NCBI GenBank assembly: GCA_044230205.1
Contig: JBGARN010000084.1
Coordinates: 1 to 20,696, forward strand
Source: JAEUTH01 sp044230205
GTDB taxonomy: Bacteria > Bacteroidota > Bacteroidia > AKYH767-A > OLB10
Direction of reading: 5' to 3'
DNA: 20,696 nucleotides
Position 1 is the first letter of the stretch. Each line of letters begins with the position of its first letter. The translations under genes were made by a program, and so were the position numbers. Shown piece after piece: positions 16,090-20,696 of this stretch. Below the pieces are notes generated by a model. The model saw only the letters and a list, made by a program, of their open reading frames with translations. It did no database searches and was not told where the DNA came from.

Positions 16090-16620
16090 ATGAATGAACA
16101 GCAACTCGTTAAAGCCTGTCAGCAAGGAGATAGTAAAGCGCAGCGGCAACTTTACGAGCAGTTTGCAAGGAAAATGATGGGAGTATGTTTAAGATACTCC
16201 ATAAATACTGAAGAAGCTGAAGATTTTTTGCAGGAAGGTTTTATAAAGGTCTTTGAAAAGTTGCAACATTTTGAGTTCAGGGGATCACTTGAAGGATGGA
16301 TTCGTAAAGTTATTCTTAATACAATACTGGATAAGATAAGACGAAATTCCATATTCAATGTGACAGATTCAATTGATGATCATCACGATGTTACTGGAAA
16401 TGACAATCCTTATGATAGCATAGGGGTTAAGGAACTTCTGAAAATGATTCAGACCTTACCTACCGGCTACCGAACTGTCTTTAACCTTTTTGTTATTGAA
16501 GGTTTTTCGCATAAAGAAATTTCTTTAATGCTAAACATATCTGAAAGTACATCAAAATCACAATTCCTGAGAGCAAAAGAGCAACTACAGAAAAAAATAA
16601 AATCAGAAAAGTTAGTTTAA
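16090..16620 (+). CDS. ECF sigma factor (sigma-70 family)
   Basis: A 176-residue extracytoplasmic-function sigma factor. Region 2 (about 22-86) contains EDFLQEGFIKVFEKL and the WIRKVILNTILDKIRR helix for -10 recognition. Region 4 (about 115-165) contains LPTGYRTVFNLF and the helix-turn-helix SHKEISLMLNISESTSKS. Regions 1.1 and 3 are absent, as in all ECF factors. The ATG at 16090 is chosen over an adjacent GTG at 16087. The next gene starts nine bases after the stop and encodes a membrane protein with an anti-sigma-like start, the usual arrangement for a sigma/anti-sigma pair. The 110-base gap from plsX has an imperfect -7-like AACCTTTG (16043-16050) but no matching -33, so its promoter is uncertain. 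Confidence 0.94.
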   Translation: MNEQQLVKACQQGDSKAQRQLYEQFARKMMGVCLRYSINTEEAEDFLQEGFIKVFEKLQHFEFRGSLEGWIRKVILNTILDKIRRNSIFNVTDSIDDHHDVTGNDNPYDSIGVKELLKMIQTLPTGYRTVFNLFVIEGFSHKEISLMLNISESTSKSQFLRAKEQLQKKIKSEKLV

Positions 16621-16629
16621 AAACTACTC

Positions 16630-17595
16630 ATGTTAAATAAAAAACCCATAGAAGATGTATTTCGCAATGCATTCGAAAATTTCGAAGCAGATGTGAATCC
16701 GAATTTGTGGACTAATATTGAACATCAATTACCTGTTTCTTCGTCTGCCTCATCTGCTAACATTATAGAGAAGGTTGTTAAAAAACTTTCAAATGGAAGC
16801 AGTTTTTCAACCGGTGCAATTAGTATTGCCTCTGTTGTGGTAGTTACTGTTTTAGCAATAACCTATTTTTCTACACGAACTGAAACTAAACCTGTACCAG
16901 CAAAAACAAATACTGCCCTAAGTCAAAAAGAAAATAGGCCGATTGATAAGCCAACAGAAAATTTAATTAATGCCGCGGAGTTAAAGCATGAAAACACTAA
17001 TAACACGGCAGTTCAGGCTTCAAAAAAAGAAAGAAACCAAATTCAAAATGAAGAAATTAATGAAGTGAAACATGCTGATCAGCCAGTTGAGGGTAATACC
17101 CAAACTACTCATAATGTAACTGAGCCTTCAAATGTAAAGCCCGAACAATCAAAGCAAGAAGGTATAAGCGAGATTCAAAAGGGGACAACACAGCCGGAGA
17201 ATGCTGATAATATTGCAAAAGCCGCGGATGAAATGCATGAAAACAATTCGTCTGTAAATGAAGGTAATAAGGACCAAATCCTGCCATTGCAACAGCCTAC
17301 CCAGAATGATAATTTCGACTGGGGTATTATTGCTAATTCATTTTCGCCTAATAATGATGGTATTAATGATGTGTTTACATTAAATAATACAGAAGGATTA
17401 AAGTCGCTTAACGTTACGATATTGGATCGTGCAGGTAAGACTTTATACAAATGGACAACGCTTGACGGGTCATGGAATGGTACAGATTTAAATGGAAAAG
17501 AATTGCCCGCAGGATTTTACCTTTATTATATATTTGCCCAATCAGTTAATGGCGAAACTCACACCAAAAAAGGAACACTTTATTTATTCAGATAA
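16630..17595 (+). CDS. Single-pass membrane protein: anti-sigma-like N-terminus and T9SS type B (CHU_C) C-terminal domain
   Basis: A 321-residue protein without a cleavable signal peptide. Residues 1-60 are cytoplasmic and resemble Bacteroidota anti-sigma N-termini (FRNAFENFEADVNPNLWTNI at 11-30). One transmembrane helix lies at about 62-80. A disordered, charged Asn/Gln/Glu-rich linker spans about 82-228. The C-terminal domain (about 233-321) is a type B T9SS sorting domain, PF13585: FSPNNDGINDVF, ILDRAGKTLYKW, GSWNGTDLNGKELPAGFYLY and a final LYLF. Such domains normally end secreted gliding or surface proteins and direct them through T9SS. Here the domain hangs from a membrane-anchored, sigma-linked protein, which suggests a sensor or a periplasmic decoy for the secretion machinery. 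The gene is nine bases after the sigma gene and 31 bases before a large T9SS cargo gene. The anti-sigma role is inferred from position and the N-terminal pattern. Confidence 0.8.
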   Translation: MLNKKPIEDVFRNAFENFEADVNPNLWTNIEHQLPVSSSASSANIIEKVVKKLSNGSSFSTGAISIASVVVVTVLAITYFSTRTETKPVPAKTNTALSQKENRPIDKPTENLINAAELKHENTNNTAVQASKKERNQIQNEEINEVKHADQPVEGNTQTTHNVTEPSNVKPEQSKQEGISEIQKGTTQPENADNIAKAADEMHENNSSVNEGNKDQILPLQQPTQNDNFDWGIIANSFSPNNDGINDVFTLNNTEGLKSLNVTILDRAGKTLYKWTTLDGSWNGTDLNGKELPAGFYLYYIFAQSVNGETHTKKGTLYLFR

Positions 17596-17626
17596 TTCAA
17601 AGCAACATTATAATATTTATACTACT

Positions 17627-20600
17627 ATGAAAAAATTACTTACACTCCTATTGTTTGTTCTGGCTGCAGGATTAATCAGCACAGAGAAGGTGCAGGCATC
17701 ACATTGTCAGGGTGCTGACCTTACCTACACTTACACAGGTAACCCCAATGAATATCTGGTCACACTTCGTTTTTATCGTGATTGTGCCGGTATTAATGCC
17801 CCTTCAATTGCTACTATTTGCTATAGTTCAGCTAATGCCGGAGTAAATCAAACAATTGACTTATATCCGATACCAGGTACAGGAAACCCGATTCCCAACT
17901 CGATTTGTATTAATCAAACCGGAACATGTGCAACCGGTGTGGGAACTGAAGAGTGGATTTTTCAGGGAACATTGGTTTTGCCTAGTGCAGAAACCGATTG
18001 GGTATTAGGTTACGAATTATGTTGCCGTAATGCTGCTATTACTAACCTGACTAACGCTGCTTCTTTTGGTTTATTTGTTTCAACTTATATCAATAATCTA
18101 GATTTCCCAACTAATAGTTCTCCGGTATTCAGTTCAATTCCGGTAACTGTATTCTGTATTAATAATCAATTCTTTTATCCACAGGGTGCAACTGATATCG
18201 ATAATGATTCATTACACTATACACTGGTTGGACCTGAAGATGCTAATGGTTTTTGTCCTTATACACCAACTCCAATTGCCTTTGCAGGATCATTTACACC
18301 TACGCATCCATTAACAACATTAAACAATATATTTACCCTTGACCCAAATACAGGCTTAATTTCGTTTACGCCTACTGCTATTGAAGTTGCTGTAATTTGT
18401 GTATTAGTAGAAGAATACGACACCACACAGGTTCCTGCTGTTAAGAAAGGTTCTGTAAAGCGCGACTTGCAGGTGGTAATTACTCCAAACTGTAACGTTG
18501 TTCAGCCTTTCCCTAATAATTTAGATACTACAACCATTAATGGTACAACATATGCAAATGTAATTTATGCCAATTGTGCTGATACAAGTGTTATTGTAAC
18601 ACTGTCAGAAGATGTTCAATGCGGCTCTGTTGCAGCAGATGGTTCTGATTTTCGTGCAGTTCGGCCTAATGGTCAGCCAAACCCAATTTTTAAAGCAGAG
18701 CCTGTAAATTGTTTAAATGGACAGACAGATAGCGTAAGGGTATTTTTCTATTTCCCATTAACGCAGGTAAGAACCAAACTTTATATAAAAGTAGGAACTG
18801 ATGGTAATACAATGCTCAGTGAATGCGGTAACTCAATTTATGAAACAGACGGTACAGATTCCACAACTATTAATGATACTATAAATGTAATTGTTCAGGA
18901 TACATCAATTATTGATTTAAATCTTCCGGTTATTACTCCTTGTGTATTTAACCAGTTTACAATTCACTTTAATGATGTGATGCTATGCTCTACTATAAAG
19001 CCTAATGGAACTGATTTTAAACTGGTGGATTCGCAGGGAACCCAATTCCCAATCGCATCAGCTTATGGTAACTGTTATGGATCACCTTCTTCATATACAC
19101 AGGACATAACAGTTGTGCCGGCAGCACCTGTAGTAGGGGTAAGTCCATTCTATGTTATATCATTGGTAGGTGGCGATAATAATACACTGGCTAATTTCTG
19201 CGAGTCATATATTAATGCAGGAGATACCATTGCTATAATTGATGCTACCCAACCAATACTTGTGTCTTTGGGTCCTGATATTAATCAATGTGTTACTGAT
19301 CCTTCGCCAGTTTTAAATACACAATTACCTGGCTTATCATATAGCTGGACTTTAAACGGAAGTTCGTTACCTGATACAACAGCTTCAATAACTGCAACAC
19401 AACCAGGAACCTATATCGTAAACGTTAGTGCAAGCCCAACCTGCAATGGTGCTGATACAGTTGCTGTAAGCTTTATTCCTGCTCCTGTTGCTGATATCCT
19501 GGTAAACAATGTTCCAACAAACAATGTTGTTATTTGTACAGGAGATCCTTATCCATTGATGGATGGAACTTCTGCTGGTGCTACATCATACAACTGGCTG
19601 TTAAACGGATCATCTGTTTCAACAAGTCCTACTTATACAGCTTCTGCTGATGGCCAATATATTCTACAGGTAAGTTCTGGTGGAACATGTCTTGGATTGG
19701 ATACCATTAACATTACTACAATTGCCCAGGTTGTTGTTAACTTAGGTAATGATATTACTCAGTGTAGCAATGATCCTGCTCCTTCTCTTGATGCAGGTGC
19801 ATTAACCGGTGCTACTTATTTATGGAATACAGGTGAAACTACCCAGATTATTAGCCCGATCACATCAGGAACTTATATTGTAACCGTTACTGTTGGTGCC
19901 GGCTGCAGTGGTACTGATACATTATTACTTACAGTTAATACTACTCCTTTAACACCAGCTTTAGCTGATCAAACCATTTGTTATAACGGAACAGCAGGTG
20001 TATTAGATGCCAATCCTGGTAATATTCAGCCTTCTACTGCAACTTACACCTGGACTGATGCTTTAGGTAATGTGGTAGGCACAGGAAGTTCATTTTTACC
20101 AACTGTTGGTGGAACGTATACTGTAACAATTGCTAATAATGGTTGCGTTATTACTGATGATGCAGTATTAACAGTTGAACCACCTTATACTGCTGATGCA
20201 GGTGTTGACCAGATGATTTGTGAAACTGATTCAGTTCAGTTAACTGCAACTAGTTCATCAACACTTTCTACCACATTTGCCTGGTCATTGAACGGATCAG
20301 CATATGGTACAGGTAGTTCTGTTACTGCCAGCCAGGCTGGAACCTATGTAGTAATTGTTACTGATGCAAATACCTGTACAGCAACTGATACAACAGTGCT
20401 TAGCGTTGAAAAATTATTGCCTGCTCCTGTTGCGGCCTGTGCTTCAAGTCCATCAGGTACAATTTATACCTGGAATAACATTGCTGGTAACCAGGGATAC
20501 GAAGTAAGTTTGGATGGTGGCGTTACTTGGATACCAGCCAATACACCTGCAGGTCCTGAATCGCACGGTGTTAGTGCACCTGTACAAACCTTTATTGTAC

Positions 20601-20696
20601 GTGCTGTTGGTGACTATTGTCCATTTGGTGCAAAGTCAGAACCAGCTCCTTGCGCTATTGTAATACCAAATTTTGTTACACCTAATGCTGATAACT
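17627..20696 (+). CDS. Large secreted Ig/PKD-repeat protein with type B T9SS tail (3' end beyond window)
   Basis: The frame is open from the ATG at 17627 to the window edge, 1023 codons. Residues 1-24 are a signal peptide, with likely cleavage after KVQA. Residues about 25-540 form a Cys-rich surface module common in Bacteroidota gliding-associated proteins (SHCQGADLTYTYTG, RFYRDCAG, GYELCCRN). From about 540 to 1000 come at least four or five Ig/PKD-like repeats of about 75-95 residues, each with a DxxxC start, a central W and a TGTYxVTV-like strand. At 1015-1023 the sequence PNFVTPNADN matches the opening of a CHU_C type B T9SS sorting domain, so about 80 residues are missing. It would be exported by Sec and then T9SS to the cell surface, perhaps as an adhesin. 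It is 31 bases after the membrane protein, so probably in the same transcript. Confidence 0.88.
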   Translation, partial: MKKLLTLLLFVLAAGLISTEKVQASHCQGADLTYTYTGNPNEYLVTLRFYRDCAGINAPSIATICYSSANAGVNQTIDLYPIPGTGNPIPNSICINQTGTCATGVGTEEWIFQGTLVLPSAETDWVLGYELCCRNAAITNLTNAASFGLFVSTYINNLDFPTNSSPVFSSIPVTVFCINNQFFYPQGATDIDNDSLHYTLVGPEDANGFCPYTPTPIAFAGSFTPTHPLTTLNNIFTLDPNTGLISFTPTAIEVAVICVLVEEYDTTQVPAVKKGSVKRDLQVVITPNCNVVQPFPNNLDTTTINGTTYANVIYANCADTSVIVTLSEDVQCGSVAADGSDFRAVRPNGQPNPIFKAEPVNCLNGQTDSVRVFFYFPLTQVRTKLYIKVGTDGNTMLSECGNSIYETDGTDSTTINDTINVIVQDTSIIDLNLPVITPCVFNQFTIHFNDVMLCSTIKPNGTDFKLVDSQGTQFPIASAYGNCYGSPSSYTQDITVVPAAPVVGVSPFYVISLVGGDNNTLANFCESYINAGDTIAIIDATQPILVSLGPDINQCVTDPSPVLNTQLPGLSYSWTLNGSSLPDTTASITATQPGTYIVNVSASPTCNGADTVAVSFIPAPVADILVNNVPTNNVVICTGDPYPLMDGTSAGATSYNWLLNGSSVSTSPTYTASADGQYILQVSSGGTCLGLDTINITTIAQVVVNLGNDITQCSNDPAPSLDAGALTGATYLWNTGETTQIISPITSGTYIVTVTVGAGCSGTDTLLLTVNTTPLTPALADQTICYNGTAGVLDANPGNIQPSTATYTWTDALGNVVGTGSSFLPTVGGTYTVTIANNGCVITDDAVLTVEPPYTADAGVDQMICETDSVQLTATSSSTLSTTFAWSLNGSAYGTGSSVTASQAGTYVVIVTDANTCTATDTTVLSVEKLLPAPVAACASSPSGTIYTWNNIAGNQGYEVSLDGGVTWIPANTPAGPESHGVSAPVQTFIVRAVGDYCPFGAKSEPAPCAIVIPNFVTPNADN

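Noticed and set aside
19240..20640. Tandem DNA repeats in the large surface-protein gene
   Set aside because: The repeats are visible only at protein level as Ig-like modules; the nucleotide sequences have diverged too far to be a DNA repeat array.

Overview
The window looks like chromosomal DNA from a Bacteroidota bacterium, probably a free-living, possibly gliding member near Chitinophagales or Sphingobacteriales. The evidence is AT-rich coding sequence, start codons without Shine-Dalgarno sequences, three candidate promoters matching the Bacteroidota -7 motif TAnnTTTG, two kinds of type IX secretion system (T9SS) sorting domain (type A and type B), and the YceD/DUF177-rpmF-plsX order. I see no rRNA, tRNA, CRISPR array, insertion sequence or prophage.

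Layout. 2-193 is the 3' end of a small K+ channel gene. 240-5345 holds an AI-2E-type permease gene followed by an EmrAB-TolC-like export set: TolC-like outer-membrane protein, HlyD/EmrA-like adaptor and DHA2-type MFS pump. The adaptor gene has an in-frame TGA two-thirds of the way along. 5497-6039 encodes a SnoaL-like lipoprotein with its own promoter and terminator. 6040-6286 is an intergenic region rich in inverted repeats, ending in a candidate promoter. 6287-10686 is a MacAB-type ABC operon: ATPase, two paralogous permeases and a periplasmic adaptor. A two-way terminator at 10707-10745 separates it from a convergent gene (10764-13886, minus strand). That gene encodes a large secreted protein with a lysyl-oxidase domain, a P domain, several Ig/PKD-like modules and a T9SS type A tail.

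From 14073 rightward a strong promoter drives YceD/DUF177, rpmF (bL32) and plsX, a ribosome and lipid-precursor cluster. Next comes an ECF sigma factor, a single-pass membrane protein with an anti-sigma-like N-terminus and a type B T9SS sorting domain, and a large secreted Ig-repeat protein cut by the window edge just as its own type B domain begins.

The most interesting items are: (1) a lysyl oxidase with conserved copper histidines and the Lys/Tyr cofactor pair, built into a T9SS cargo; (2) the sigma factor / membrane protein with cargo-like tail / large cargo cassette, which could be a circuit linking transcription to T9SS secretion; (3) two mutually exclusive hairpins at the rpmF start; (4) the interrupted EmrA-like gene. 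Functions are inferred from sequence motifs and family knowledge; no database search was run.
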